A stretch of 64,000 nucleotides of DNA from Streptomyces sp. SLBN-118 (GTDB taxonomy: Bacteria; Actinomycetota; Actinomycetes; Streptomycetales; Streptomycetaceae), in assembly GCF_006715635.1 (NCBI RefSeq), contig NZ_VFNP01000001.1, positions 3,720,001-3,784,000 on the forward strand, in the 5' to 3' direction. Of this stretch, positions 43,625 to 52,703 are shown one piece after another. A model generated the notes under the pieces. That model saw only the letters and a list, made by a program, of their open reading frames with translations. It had not been told where the DNA came from and did no database searches. The first letter of the stretch is position 1. Each line of letters begins with the position of its first letter. A program made the position numbers and the translations under genes.

Positions 43625-43767
43625 GAGGGCCTTCTGATCGTTCGTGTAGATGTCGCAATCCACACCGAACCCGGAAGGCCCTCACTCGTTCAAGATCACC
43701 CAGCCGTGATCGCCGTCACCAACCTCCGTGGACAGAACACCTAGCGCTGGACTGGCGCGCTGCGTGG

Positions 43768-43802
43768 AAGGGCCCGGGACCTGGACAGGGTCCCGGGCCC
43801 TT
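43768..43802. terminator. metG: strong hairpin, probably the original metG terminator
   Basis: A perfect 14-base-pair stem with a seven-base loop lies 24 bases after the end of the IS481 target duplication. Its position fits a terminator immediately after metG before the insertion, and it also serves the convergent L,D-transpeptidase gene. Confidence 0.75.
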
Positions 43803-43828
43803 CGGCTTGCGTACCGGGCGGCTCGGCC

Positions 43829-44599
43829 TCAGCGCCTCAGCGCCGCCGCGTCCCCCATCACGACCACCGGCTGCTTCGCCGGGTCCAGCCACACCAGCAG
43901 CTCCTTCATCCGCTCCAGCTTCAGCGCCACGCAGCCCTGTGTCGGCCCGCCGTGGTCGACGTGGATCCAGATCCCGCCGCCCTTCTCGTCACCGAGCGGC
44001 CGCGTCCAGTCCAGCGGGGTGGTGCCGGGCTCACGGTTGTAGTTGATGGCCACCACATGGTCGAAGGAGCCTTTGAGCGGCTCGCCCTCGAAGCCGGTGC
44101 CGGGCGCGTCGAATGCCGCTTCCTGGTCGTACGGGAGCCTCGTACCCGGGTCGGGCAGCTTGCCGCCCGCGTCGGTGAGGCCGAAGACCCCGATCGGCGT
44201 GCGGTGGTCGGCGGTCTCGTGGTCGTAGGTCCAGCCGCGCAGGCCGTTGTGGGCGGGCCAGGGTTCGGACACGGCCTTCCAGCCCAGGCCGGGGATTCGC
44301 TCGTAGAGCGTGGCGGTGGACCGGTTGGAGTCGGGCCCTTCGCCGACCACCACGACCGCCTGCTGGGTCGCCCTGCTGATCTTGGCGCGGGTCTGCGGCC
44401 CCAGGAAGGGGATCTCCTGCGCCCGGACGGTCTGCCCCCCGGGACCGAAGCGGCCGACGGCACTCGGCCCGCCGGCGGCACCCGCGGATCTCTGCGCGGC
44501 CACGGGCGCCGCCTCCCCGCCGGCCCCCGCGCAGCCTGTGAGCAGCAGACCTGCGACAGCCAGCGCGACCGCCGGGAACGGTCCTTTGCGGAGGTACAT
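43829..44599 (-). CDS. L,D-transpeptidase (YkuD-like) lipoprotein
   Basis: The ATG at 44599 gives 256 residues with a lipoprotein signal (AVALAVAGLLLTGC, lipobox LTGC). The catalytic domain ends GGGIWIHVDHGGPTQGCVAL, where the His and Cys of the YkuD active site are visible in an H...GC arrangement. It probably acts at the outer face of the membrane on peptidoglycan stem peptides or a related substrate. YkuD-fold members of this L,D-TPase subtype are common in Streptomyces. It converges on the metG terminator. Confidence 0.85.
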   Translation of the reverse strand: MYLRKGPFPAVALAVAGLLLTGCAGAGGEAAPVAAQRSAGAAGGPSAVGRFGPGGQTVRAQEIPFLGPQTRAKISRATQQAVVVVGEGPDSNRSTATLYERIPGLGWKAVSEPWPAHNGLRGWTYDHETADHRTPIGVFGLTDAGGKLPDPGTRLPYDQEAAFDAPGTGFEGEPLKGSFDHVVAINYNREPGTTPLDWTRPLGDEKGGGIWIHVDHGGPTQGCVALKLERMKELLVWLDPAKQPVVVMGDAAALRR

Positions 44600-44964
44600 G
44601 TGCGGGCCTTTCGGTTCGAGATCCTCTTGTCTGCTGCTTCTGCATCGGGGTGGGGCGACGTCGGTCCCGGCGACATCAAATCGGATGTATGCGATCATTC
44701 GCGGCATTTCAGAAGCAGGGCGCGCGAGGCGTCGCCGCAGACGCGGAGACTCTCGAGATCACGGTGCCCGGCGCGACCACGCCGCTGTCAGGCACGGCGG
44801 ACACACGTTTCCCGTACTCAGCGTGACCAGCCGACTGCCGAGCCGCAACTTGCAGTCGTTATAGAACATCGGCAATTGAACAGAAGAAGCGTTAAACGCA
44901 TCAATAAACGGACATTGACTTCAAGTTGGGCGTATCCAAGCAATTTTTTCATCGTTGGGAGGGC
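44600..44964. promoter_or_regulatory. non-coding gap with an unusually AT-rich stretch
   Basis: No gene is supported in these 365 bases. From about 44855 to 44960 the sequence is far more AT-rich than the rest of the window (for example CGTTAAACGCATCAATAAAC and CAATTTTTTCATCG). That is typical of strong or developmentally controlled Streptomyces promoters. It would drive the DUF2637 pair to the right. No specific operator is recognised. Confidence 0.4.
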
Positions 44965-45156
44965 ATGGCGACGATGAGCCCGCAGCACACAGCGGTGGCA
45001 GAGTTTTACGAGGAGCGGGATCCGGGCTTCCCGCGCGTGTCGGGATACGCTGACTGTTCCGATCTGCTCGACGACCTCTTTGGCGCCCTGGAACAGATCC
45101 AGGCGGATTTCACCCGGCGTTTCGGCGCCGCCCCGGTGCCGACGAGGCGGGCATGA
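44965..45156 (+). CDS. hypothetical 63-residue protein coupled to DUF2637 gene
   Basis: The ATG at 44965 has GGGAGGG four bases upstream. The product MATMSPQHTAVAEFYEERDP continues with SGYADCSDLLDDLFGALEQI and ends PTRRA. It is acidic and helical with no known domain. Its TGA overlaps the next ATG (ATGA), so the two proteins are probably made together. This small-gene plus DUF2637 arrangement upstream of aspS and next to metG looks like conserved Streptomyces core synteny. Confidence 0.75.
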   Translation: MATMSPQHTAVAEFYEERDPGFPRVSGYADCSDLLDDLFGALEQIQADFTRRFGAAPVPTRRA

Positions 45157-45887
45157 GCGGATATTGGCCCCGTCCCGACGACGGGTTGGGCTCGGCTCCG
45201 TATCACTATCAGTTCCCGCCGGACGCCCTCGGCGCGGATGTGCTCGACCCCACCATCCCCGAAGGCCTGGGCGCACATCCGGACACCCACTGGGACTTCG
45301 AGAGCGATCTCACCCAGCTCCTCAAGGCCGCGGCTCCCGACCCCGTCGCACCCACCGTCCCGTCCGTCACACCCCTTCCGCGCAGGCGCGGCGCCCGTCG
45401 GCGTCCGAGCTGGGTGGTGCGGTGCGTACGCCGGATCCGGGCGCCCCGGGTAAAGGTGCTGAGCTTGATCATCGCGGCGCTGACCGCAGCCATCGTCGGC
45501 ATGCTGAGCGTGCTCAGCGGGCTGATCGCCTACGATCCGCTGCGCCGCATGGCATCTCCCGAAGCCCACGGGCTGGCGGGGTGGTGGCCGCTGCTGGTCT
45601 ACGGGCCGTGGCTGGTGGCGTCGTTGTCGATCCTGCGGGCCGCGCTGCACGACCGCCGCGCCGCACACTCCTGGGCCGTGGTCGTGCTCTTCTCGGCCGT
45701 TGCGATGTGTCTGTGCGTCGCCCACGCACCCCGGTCGCCGCTCCCTATGGCGGTGGCCGCGCTGCCGCCGGTGACCGCGCTGCTCTCCTTCCAGCAGCTG
45801 GTCCACCAGATCCTGCTCACCAGCCCGTGCCGACGTGCCTCGCGCCAGCGGCACGGGGGCCACGCCGCCGCCTGCTGCGCGGACTGA
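45153..45887 (+). CDS. DUF2637 membrane protein
   Basis: This 244-residue protein has an N-terminal cytoplasmic part rich in Pro/Asp and a basic stretch (RRRGARRRPSWVVRCVRRIR). Four transmembrane helices follow (VLSLIIAALTAAIVGMLSVL, through PMAVAALPPVTALLSF). The helical core matches DUF2637, a family found in Streptomyces chromosomes and related to plasmid-transfer SpdB-like proteins. Its role is unknown. It is coupled to the 63-residue gene and converges on aspS across a strong hairpin. Confidence 0.85.
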   Translation: MSGYWPRPDDGLGSAPYHYQFPPDALGADVLDPTIPEGLGAHPDTHWDFESDLTQLLKAAAPDPVAPTVPSVTPLPRRRGARRRPSWVVRCVRRIRAPRVKVLSLIIAALTAAIVGMLSVLSGLIAYDPLRRMASPEAHGLAGWWPLLVYGPWLVASLSILRAALHDRRAAHSWAVVVLFSAVAMCLCVAHAPRSPLPMAVAALPPVTALLSFQQLVHQILLTSPCRRASRQRHGGHAAACCAD

Positions 45888-45967
45888 AGCCCCCGGCCTT
45901 CCGGTGGGACGGGAGGCAGGGGCCGCACCCGCCCGGCCATGGGGGCGAGCTGTGGATTGCTGTGTAC

Positions 45968-46007
45968 GCGCAGGTGCCCCGAACCTTCCGGTCCGGGGCA
46001 CCTGCGC
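45968..46007. terminator. bidirectional hairpin terminator
   Basis: An 18-base-pair stem with one mismatch and a four-base loop lies between the convergent DUF2637 gene and aspS, eight bases from the aspS stop. Confidence 0.75.
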
Positions 46008-46015
46008 GTTCGTGC

Positions 46016-47788
46016 TTACTTGTCCTTGTCGGCGACGGGCTTGCGCAGCGCGATGTTCAGCTCGCGCAGCCGCGCCTCGTCCAGCTCGGTGGGCGCGCCC
46101 ATCATCAGGTCCTGCGCGTTGCCGTTGAGCGGGAAGGCGATCGTCTCGCGGATGTTCGGCTCGTCGGCCAGCAGCATCACGATCCGGTCGACGCCCGGGG
46201 CGATGCCGCCGTGCGGCGGGGCGCCGAACTGGAAGGCGCGGAGCATGCCGGAGAACTCGTGCTCGACGGTCTCCTTGGAGTAGCCCGCGATCTCGAAGGC
46301 CTTGAACATGATCTCGGGCTCGTGGTTCCGGATCGCACCGGAGGACAGCTCGACGCCGTTGCAGACGATGTCGTACTGCCAGCCGAGGATGTCCAGCGGG
46401 TCCTGGGTCTGCAGGGCCTCGAGGCCGCCCTGCGGCATCGAGAAGGGGTTGTGCGAGAAGTCGATCCTGCCGGTCTCCTCGTCCTTCTCGTACATCGGGA
46501 AGTCGACGATCCAGCAGAACCGGAAGACGCCCTCCTCGAAGTGACCCGCGCGCTTGGCCGCCTCGACCCGGACCGCGCCCATGATCTTGGAGACCTCGTC
46601 GAAGTCGCCGGCGCCGAAGAAGATCGCGTGGCCCGGCGCGAGCGAGAGGCGCTCGGTGAGGACCTTGACGTTCTCCTCGGTGAGGAACTTGGCGATGGGT
46701 CCGCTCAGCGAACCGTCCTCGCCGACGCGCACCCAGGCCAGGCCCTTCGCCCCGTGCTCGACGGCGAAGTCGCCGAGGCCGTCGAAGAACTTCCGCGGCT
46801 GCGAGGCGGTGTCCGGCACCGGCAGCGCGCGCACGTGCTTGCCCGCGAAGGCCTTGAACTCCGAGCCCTCGAAGACGTCGGTGATGTCCACGAGTTCCAG
46901 CTGGGCGCGCAGGTCCGGCTTGTCGTTGCCGTACTTGAGCATGGACTCGCGGAAGGGGATCCGCGGGAACGGAGAGGTGACGTGGCGGCCGTTGCCGAAC
47001 TCCTCGAAGAGCTCGGTCATCAGCGTCTCGATCGGCTGGAAGACGTCCTCCTGCTCGACGAAGCTCATCTCGACGTCGAGCTGGTAGAACTCGCCGGGCG
47101 AGCGGTCGGCGCGTGCGTCCTCGTCGCGGAAGCAGGGCGCGATCTGGAAGTAGCGGTCGAAGCCCGAGATCATCAGCAGCTGCTTGAACTGCTGCGGGGC
47201 CTGCGGCAGCGCGTAGAACTTGCCGGGGTTCAACCGGGAGGGCACCACGAAGTCGCGCGCGCCCTCGGGGGACGTCGCGGTCAGGATCGGGGTGGCCATC
47301 TCGTTGAACCCGAGCGCCGTCATCTTGTGCCGGATCGCGGAGATGACGGCCGTGCGCAGCATGATGTTGCGGTGCATGCGCTCGCGGCGCAGGTCGAGGA
47401 AGCGGTACTCCAGGCGGCGCTCCTCACCCACTCCGTCGTCGGTGTTGATCTGGAACGGCAGCTGCTGCGAGGCGCCCAGCAGCTCGACCTCACAGACCTC
47501 GACCTCGATCTCGCCGGTGGGCAGCTCGGGGTTGATGTTCTCGGCGCCGCGCGAGACGACCTGTCCGTCGACGCGGACGACCGACTCCTTGTTGACCTTG
47601 TCGAGGGCCTCGTAGGCGGCGGTGCCGGGGCGGGCGACGAGCTGCGTGATGCCGTGGTGATCGCGCAGATCGATGAAGAGGATGCCGCCCAGGTCTCGGC
47701 GATTGTGCAGCCAGCCGCTCAGCCGGACGTCGGCGGAGACGTCAGAGGCGCGGAGCTCGCCGCAGGTGTGGGACCTGTACCGATGCAT
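46016..47788 (-). CDS. aspS: aspartyl-tRNA synthetase (bacterial type)
   Basis: This 590-residue class II synthetase has an OB-fold anticodon domain (about 15-100; [20 protein letters not shown]), class II motif 2 ([20 protein letters not shown]), the bacterial GAD insertion (about 300-420), and motif 3 ([19 protein letters not shown]). It charges tRNA-Asp; actinobacterial enzymes may be non-discriminating toward tRNA-Asn. The length is typical. The ATG at 47788 begins [12 protein letters not shown], the usual N-terminus. Confidence 0.96.
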   Translation of the reverse strand: MHRYRSHTCGELRASDVSADVRLSGWLHNRRDLGGILFIDLRDHHGITQLVARPGTAAYEALDKVNKESVVRVDGQVVSRGAENINPELPTGEIEVEVCEVELLGASQQLPFQINTDDGVGEERRLEYRFLDLRRERMHRNIMLRTAVISAIRHKMTALGFNEMATPILTATSPEGARDFVVPSRLNPGKFYALPQAPQQFKQLLMISGFDRYFQIAPCFRDEDARADRSPGEFYQLDVEMSFVEQEDVFQPIETLMTELFEEFGNGRHVTSPFPRIPFRESMLKYGNDKPDLRAQLELVDITDVFEGSEFKAFAGKHVRALPVPDTASQPRKFFDGLGDFAVEHGAKGLAWVRVGEDGSLSGPIAKFLTEENVKVLTERLSLAPGHAIFFGAGDFDEVSKIMGAVRVEAAKRAGHFEEGVFRFCWIVDFPMYEKDEETGRIDFSHNPFSMPQGGLEALQTQDPLDILGWQYDIVCNGVELSSGAIRNHEPEIMFKAFEIAGYSKETVEHEFSGMLRAFQFGAPPHGGIAPGVDRIVMLLADEPNIRETIAFPLNGNAQDLMMGAPTELDEARLRELNIALRKPVADKDK

Positions 47789-47917
47789 CGTCGTTCATCC
47801 AGTCTTAGCGATTTGAGAGGGAGTGGGCCCGTCAAGGTTACCGCCCGGCCCCAGTCCCCCTCATTGGCATAAACATGCCACCAGTCGCGCCCGGTCCCGC
47901 GGCTCGCCGCGCGAGCT

Positions 47918-49078
47918 CTACGCGTCGGCCGCGCCGGAGCCCGAACCCTCGCCGGGGCGCGAACCCTCGCCGGGGCGCGCGCCGTCGGAGTAGCGGGTGC
48001 GCAGCTCGCCGATCACACCGAACGCGGCAGCGGTCAGCGGTACGGAGAGCAGCATCCCAAGAATCCCGGCGACGGACGCCCCCACGGTGATCGCCAGCAT
48101 CACCACGGCCGGGTGCATCTGGACCATACGGCTCTGGATCAGGGGCTGGAGGACATGTCCCTCCAGCAGCTGAACGGCGAGCACCACCCCCAGCGCCCAC
48201 AGCGCGATCACGAACCCGCGGTCGGCGAGCGCGACCAGCACGGCGACCGCACCGGAGATGAAGGCGCCGAGGTAGGGGATGTACGCCGCGACGAAGACGA
48301 GCGCACCCAGACCAACCGCTCCGGGGACGCGCAGGATCAGCAGCCCGACGGTGATGCAGACCGCGTCGATGAGCGCGATGAGGGTCGTCCCGCGCATAAA
48401 GCCCTCGACGGCCTCGAAGGCCCGCCGCCCCATGGCCTCGACGGCGTCGCCCGTCGAGCGCGGGGCGAGGGACCGCAGCAGACCGGCCGCCTTGTGGGAG
48501 TCCCGGAGAAAGAAGAACATGAGCAGCAGCGCGAGCACAGAGGCGGCGATCACCTCTCCCACCACACTCAGCCCGCTGATCACCCCGGACGCGGCCGTCC
48601 CGCCGAACCGGCCGAGCAGCTCCTTCGAGTTCTTCGCGACATCGTCGAGTGAGGTCCCGGCGGCCCCGAAGCGCCTGGCGAGATCCTGGGCGGCGTGCCG
48701 CAACGAGGTGACGATCTGGTCGCCGGTGTCGATCAGCGCGTGGACGACGATGAACGTGGCCCCACCGATGACGACGACGACCGCGACACAGGTCAGCCCC
48801 GCGGCGACGGACCGGTTCACCTTCACCCTCACCAGCCGCCGGTGCAGGGGCCCGAGGAGCGCGGTCCCGAGCAGAGCGAGCAGCACGGGCGTGACGGCGG
48901 TCTTGAGCTCCACGACCAGCCAGACGCCGACCGCGGCGACCCCGGCCACAAGGAGCGCGACCACGCACCAGGCGGCAAGCCGCCGCACGGGCTCGGGAAG
49001 AATGCTGTGCACGCTCCCACGTGACCACAGCGCGCACACACCGTCCCGCCCACCGCCGCCACGCGGGTGACGCACCAT
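47918..49078 (-). CDS. AI-2E-family transporter (PerM-like permease)
   Basis: This 386-residue membrane protein has about seven or eight hydrophobic segments. The conserved core is GLGALVFVAAYIPYLGAFIS and the C-terminal LLEGHVLQPLIQSRMVQMHP, followed by VVMLAITVGASVAGILGMLL. These define the AI-2E/PerM family. The C-terminal tail has a short tandem GEGSRPGEGS repeat. The start is uncertain: ATG 49078 adds 22 low-complexity residues, while GTG 49012 (VHSILPEPVRRLAAW) gives a cleaner N-terminus. The transported substrate is unknown. Confidence 0.88.
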   Translation of the reverse strand: MVRHPRGGGGRDGVCALWSRGSVHSILPEPVRRLAAWCVVALLVAGVAAVGVWLVVELKTAVTPVLLALLGTALLGPLHRRLVRVKVNRSVAAGLTCVAVVVVIGGATFIVVHALIDTGDQIVTSLRHAAQDLARRFGAAGTSLDDVAKNSKELLGRFGGTAASGVISGLSVVGEVIAASVLALLLMFFFLRDSHKAAGLLRSLAPRSTGDAVEAMGRRAFEAVEGFMRGTTLIALIDAVCITVGLLILRVPGAVGLGALVFVAAYIPYLGAFISGAVAVLVALADRGFVIALWALGVVLAVQLLEGHVLQPLIQSRMVQMHPAVVMLAITVGASVAGILGMLLSVPLTAAAFGVIGELRTRYSDGARPGEGSRPGEGSGSGAADA

Positions 49079-49120
49079 CAGATGCCGCGGCCGGTCGGCC
49101 GCCGCGTCGACTGGCGGCCG

Positions 49121-50131
49121 TCAGCCCTCGGCCCCGGACCCGTCAGCCTGGGTCTCTCCCACGCCCGGCTCTCCCAGGCCGTGCACGGCGGGGATCGTGC
49201 CGAGGCGTCCGGCCTGGAAGTCCTCGATCGCCTGCCTCAGCTCCGCCTGGCTGTTCATGACGAACGGACCGTAGTGCGCCATCGGCTCCCGGATCGGGCG
49301 CCCGCCGAGCAGTACGACCTCCAGGTCGCCGGTGTGCGAGCCGTTCTGGGTGTCGTCCGCCCACACCGTGAGCGAGTCGCCCTCGCCGAACACCGCCGTC
49401 TGCCCCATCCGTACCGGCCGCCGCTCGGTACCGACCGCGCCGCGCCCGGCCAGGACGTACGCGAGGCCGTTGAAGTCCTTGCGCCACGGCAGGTCGATCT
49501 GCGCGCCGGGCCGCAGAGTCGCGTGGATCATCGTGATCGGAGTGTGGGTGATGCCCGGGCCCAGGTGACCGTTCAGCTCACCGGCGATGACCCTCAGCAG
49601 CGCACCGCCGTCCGGCGAGGTCAGCAGCTGCACCTCACCCCCGCGGATGTCCTGGTAGCGGGGGTCCATCATCTTGTCGCTCGCCGGGAGGTTCACCCAC
49701 AGCTGGAGCCCGTGGAAGAGGCCGCCCGACATGACCAGCGACTCCGGCGGCGCCTCGATGTGCAGCAGGCCGGAGCCCGCCGTCATCCACTGGGTGTCGC
49801 CGTTGCGGATGGTTCCGCCGCCGCCGTTGCTGTCCTGGTGGACGAACGTTCCGTCAATCAGGTACGTGACGGTCTCGAAGCCGCGGTGCGGGTGCCAGGG
49901 CGTTCCCTTGGGCTCGCCCGGCGCATAGTCCACCTCACCCATCTGGTCCATCATGATGAACGGGTCGAGGTACTGGTAGTTGATCCCCGCGAACGCACGC
50001 CGCACCGGGAAGCCCTCTCCCTCGAACCCGGTGGGCGCCGTGGTCACGGCGAGCACGGGGCGCGACAGAGCGTCGGCGGGCGCGGCTACGCGCGGCAGGG
50101 TGAGCGGGTTCTCGACAGTCACTGCAGGCAT
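49121..50131 (-). CDS. pirin family protein
   Basis: This 336-residue bicupin has the pirin signature GTPWHPHRGFETVTYLIDGT with the metal-binding histidines, then SGLLHIEAPPE and the C-terminal cupin ending PMAHYGPFVMNSQAELRQAI. Some pirins have quercetin 2,3-dioxygenase activity and others are redox-linked regulators; which applies here cannot be told. The ATG at 50131 follows AAGGAGGCC. Confidence 0.92.
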   Translation of the reverse strand: MPAVTVENPLTLPRVAAPADALSRPVLAVTTAPTGFEGEGFPVRRAFAGINYQYLDPFIMMDQMGEVDYAPGEPKGTPWHPHRGFETVTYLIDGTFVHQDSNGGGGTIRNGDTQWMTAGSGLLHIEAPPESLVMSGGLFHGLQLWVNLPASDKMMDPRYQDIRGGEVQLLTSPDGGALLRVIAGELNGHLGPGITHTPITMIHATLRPGAQIDLPWRKDFNGLAYVLAGRGAVGTERRPVRMGQTAVFGEGDSLTVWADDTQNGSHTGDLEVVLLGGRPIREPMAHYGPFVMNSQAELRQAIEDFQAGRLGTIPAVHGLGEPGVGETQADGSGAEG

Positions 50132-50194
50132 GACATGGCCTCCTTGTGCGTCCAGTTTAGTTGAAGAGTGAACTTCTTGCCAGCTGGAACGCGA

Positions 50195-50224
50195 GGCGCC
50201 CGGGAGGAATTCCTCCCGGGCGCC
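50195..50224. terminator. perfect 30-base palindrome, terminator of the SseB-like gene
   Basis: A 15-base-pair uninterrupted inverted repeat centred on AATT lies 20 bases downstream of the leftward SseB-like gene. Whether it forms a loopless stem or a short-loop hairpin, it should end transcription. Confidence 0.7.
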
Positions 50225-50244
50225 CTGGCGGTCAGGCCCGCCGC

Positions 50245-50694
50245 TCAGCCATACATCCGCCGCATCGCGAAGTCGACCATCTGCTCCACGGCCTTCGCGT
50301 CGAAGACCATGCGGTGATCGCCCTCCATGTCCAGGACGAAGCCGTACCCGGTCGGCAGCAGGTCGATCACCTCGGCGCCCGTGATCACGAAGTACTTGGA
50401 CTCCTTGCCCGCGTACCGGCGCAGTTCCTTCAGCGAGGTGAACATCGGGATGACCGGCTGCTGGGTGTTGTGGAGCGCCAGGAACCCGGGATTGTCACCG
50501 CGCGGGCAGTACACCTTCGAGGTCGCGAAGATCTGCTGAAAGTCCTCCGCGGACAGCGACGCCGTGGTGAAGGCCCGCACCGCGTCGGCGAGCGAGGGGG
50601 GCGACGGCTCGGGGTAGAGCGGCTGCTCCCCGTAGGAGGGCTGCTGCGGCACGTACTGCTGCTGGGCGCCCGGGGTCTGGTCGTAGCCGTACAT
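50245..50694 (-). CDS. SseB family protein
   Basis: This 149-residue protein has a Gln/Pro/Tyr-rich N-terminal tail (YGYDQTPGAQQQYVPQQPSY) and a C-terminal SseB-like domain (NTQQPVIPMFTSLKELRRYA, VITGAEVIDLLPTGYGFVLD). The family includes enhanced-serine-sensitivity proteins and type III-associated relatives in enterobacteria; in Streptomyces the role is unknown. It is divergent from the acyl-CoA dehydrogenase gene. Confidence 0.85.
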   Translation of the reverse strand: MYGYDQTPGAQQQYVPQQPSYGEQPLYPEPSPPSLADAVRAFTTASLSAEDFQQIFATSKVYCPRGDNPGFLALHNTQQPVIPMFTSLKELRRYAGKESKYFVITGAEVIDLLPTGYGFVLDMEGDHRMVFDAKAVEQMVDFAMRRMYG

Positions 50695-50742
50695 GCACGC
50701 AAGAGTACTGAGTCACAGTTGCCCCGTTGGGGTTGCGTCTTA

Positions 50743-50781
50743 TTACCGACGGGTAGCATCATCGTAGCTACTTGCTGGTAA
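50743..50781. promoter_or_regulatory. paired operator-like palindromes upstream of the acyl-CoA dehydrogenase
   Basis: TTACCGACGGGTAG (50743-50756) and, on the opposite strand, TTACCAGCAAGTAG (50768-50781) share the pattern TTACC-N4-[AG]GTAG. They sit face to face about 25 bases apart, 96 bases before the start. TetR-type fatty-acid regulators bind such sites. Confidence 0.6.
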
Positions 50782-50876
50782 GTGGATAAGAATCCTCCCT
50801 CCCGCCACCCGACCGCCACCCCTCAACGAGGCGCTTCGCGCCGCACCTGTTGATCGATCCTTACGGAGCCGTCGCC

Positions 50877-52703
50877 ATGGGGCACTACAAGTCGAATCTC
50901 CGCGACATCGAGTTCAACCTCTTCGAGGTCCTCGGGCGCGACAAGCTGTACGGCACCGGCCCGTTCGCGGAGATGGATGTCGACACCGCGAAGAGCATCC
51001 TCGAAGAGATCGCGCGTCTCGCCGAGAACGAGCTCGCCGAATCCTTCGCCGACGCCGACCGCAACCCCCCTGTTTTCGACCCCGAGACCAACACCGCGCC
51101 CGTCCCGGCGTCCTTCAAGAAGAGCTACCAGGCCTTCATGGACTCCGAGTACTGGCGCCTGGGCCTGCCCGAGGAGATCGGCGGCACCACCTCGCCCCGC
51201 TCTCTGATCTGGTCGTACGCGGAGCTGCTCCTCGGCTCGAACCCGGCAATCTGGATGTACTCCTCGGGCCCCGCCTTCGCCGGGATCCTCTTCGAGGAGG
51301 GCAACGAGGCGCAGAAGAAGGTCGCCCAGATAGCCGTCGAGAAGCGCTGGGGCTCCACCATGGTGCTCACCGAGCCGGACGCCGGCTCGGACGTCGGCGC
51401 CGGCCGCACCAAGGCCATCCAGCAGGAAGACGGATCCTGGCACATCGAGGGCGTGAAGCGCTTCATCACCTCCGGTGAGCACGACATGGAGGAGAACATC
51501 CTCCACTACGTGCTGGCCCGCCCCGAGGGCCACGGCCCCGGCACCAAGGGCCTGTCGCTCTTCCTCGTGCCGAAGTTCCACTTCGACTGGGAGACCGGCG
51601 AGCTGGGCGAGCGCAACGGTGTGTACGCCACGAACGTCGAGCACAAGATGGGCCTCAAGGCCTCCAACACCTGCGAGATGACGTTCGGCGACCAGCACCC
51701 CGCCAAGGGGTGGCTGATCGGCGACAAGCACGACGGCATCCGCCAGATGTTCATGATCATCGAGTTCGCCCGGATGATGGTCGGCACGAAGGCCATCGCG
51801 ACCCTGTCCACCGGCTACCTGAACGCGCTGGAGTACGCCAAGGAGCGCGTCCAGGGCCAGGACCTGGTCAACTTCGCGGACAAGTCCGCGCCCAAGGTCA
51901 CCATCACGCACCACCCGGACGTCCGCCGCGCGCTGATGACGCAGAAGGCGTACGCCGAGGGCATGCGCGCCCTCGTCCTGTACACAGCATCCGTCCAGGA
52001 CGAGATCGCCCTCAAGGAGGCCGCGGGCGAGGACGCCAAGCCGCTCGTCGCACTGAACGACCTGCTGCTGCCGATCGTCAAGGGCTACGGCTCGGAGAAG
52101 TCGTACGAGCAGCTGGCCCAGTCGCTGCAGACCTTCGGCGGTTCCGGCTACCTGCAGGAGTACCCGGTCGAGCAGTACATCCGGGACGCCAAGATCGACA
52201 CCCTGTACGAGGGAACCACGGCCATCCAGGGCCAGGACTACTTCTTCCGGAAGATCGTCCGCGACCAGGGCCAGGCGCTGAACACCCTCTCCGAGGAGAT
52301 CAAGAAGTTCCTGGCGGTCGGCACCGGCGGCGAGGAGCTGGCCCCGGCCCGCGACGCACTCGCCAAGGCCGCGGTGGACCTGGAGGCGATCGTCGGCACG
52401 ATGACGAACGACCTCATCGCCACCGGCGAGGACGTCAAGAACATCTACAAGGTGGGCCTGAACACCACCCGCCTGCTGATGGTCTCCGGCGACGTGGTCG
52501 TCGGATACTTGCTGCTGCGCGGCGCGGCCGTCGCGGCGGAGAAGCTCCAGACGGCCTCCGCGAAGGACGTGCCGTTCTACCAGGGCAAGATCGCGGCCGC
52601 GAAGTTCTTCGCCGCGAACGTCCTGCCGGGCGTCTCGGCCGAGCGCGCGCTCGCGGAGACGGTCGACAGCTCGCTGATGGACTTGGACGAGGCCGCGTTC
52701 TAG
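50877..52703 (+). CDS. acyl-CoA dehydrogenase (large, about 600-residue type)
   Basis: This 608-residue flavoenzyme starts at ATG 50877 with GGAG eight bases upstream. FAD/substrate-binding motifs include [20 protein letters not shown] and KRFITSGEH. The C-terminal domain carries [20 protein letters not shown] and [15 protein letters not shown], where the Glu of YEGT is the usual catalytic base. An extra C-terminal helical domain gives the longer length of the AidB/FadE5-like class. It would carry out the first step of fatty-acyl-CoA beta-oxidation. Paired palindromes upstream suggest regulation by fatty-acyl-CoA or a related ligand. Confidence 0.93.
   Translation: MGHYKSNLRDIEFNLFEVLGRDKLYGTGPFAEMDVDTAKSILEEIARLAENELAESFADADRNPPVFDPETNTAPVPASFKKSYQAFMDSEYWRLGLPEEIGGTTSPRSLIWSYAELLLGSNPAIWMYSSGPAFAGILFEEGNEAQKKVAQIAVEKRWGSTMVLTEPDAGSDVGAGRTKAIQQEDGSWHIEGVKRFITSGEHDMEENILHYVLARPEGHGPGTKGLSLFLVPKFHFDWETGELGERNGVYATNVEHKMGLKASNTCEMTFGDQHPAKGWLIGDKHDGIRQMFMIIEFARMMVGTKAIATLSTGYLNALEYAKERVQGQDLVNFADKSAPKVTITHHPDVRRALMTQKAYAEGMRALVLYTASVQDEIALKEAAGEDAKPLVALNDLLLPIVKGYGSEKSYEQLAQSLQTFGGSGYLQEYPVEQYIRDAKIDTLYEGTTAIQGQDYFFRKIVRDQGQALNTLSEEIKKFLAVGTGGEELAPARDALAKAAVDLEAIVGTMTNDLIATGEDVKNIYKVGLNTTRLLMVSGDVVVGYLLLRGAAVAAEKLQTASAKDVPFYQGKIAAAKFFAANVLPGVSAERALAETVDSSLMDLDEAAF

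Larger units (their letters stand above)
41349..43740. mobile_element. IS481-family element with CTAG target duplication
   Basis: Terminal inverted repeats start GTGTACTGACCC (left, 41349-41375) and, as reverse complement, GTGTTCTGTCCA (right, 43714-43740); about 21 of 27 bases match. CTAG at 41345-41348 and 43741-43744 flank the element as target duplication. Without the internal IS110 it would be about 1.1 kb, normal for IS481. It lies exactly at the metG stop codon. Confidence 0.88.

Noticed and set aside
41349..43740. Composite transposon carrying cargo genes
   Set aside because: The inner part is wholly explained by one IS110 element inserted into the IS481 transposase gene; there is no passenger gene.
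45080..47872. 930-codon plus-strand frame over the DUF2637 gene and aspS
   Set aside because: It is a shadow: aspS on the other strand and DUF2637 in another frame explain the region.
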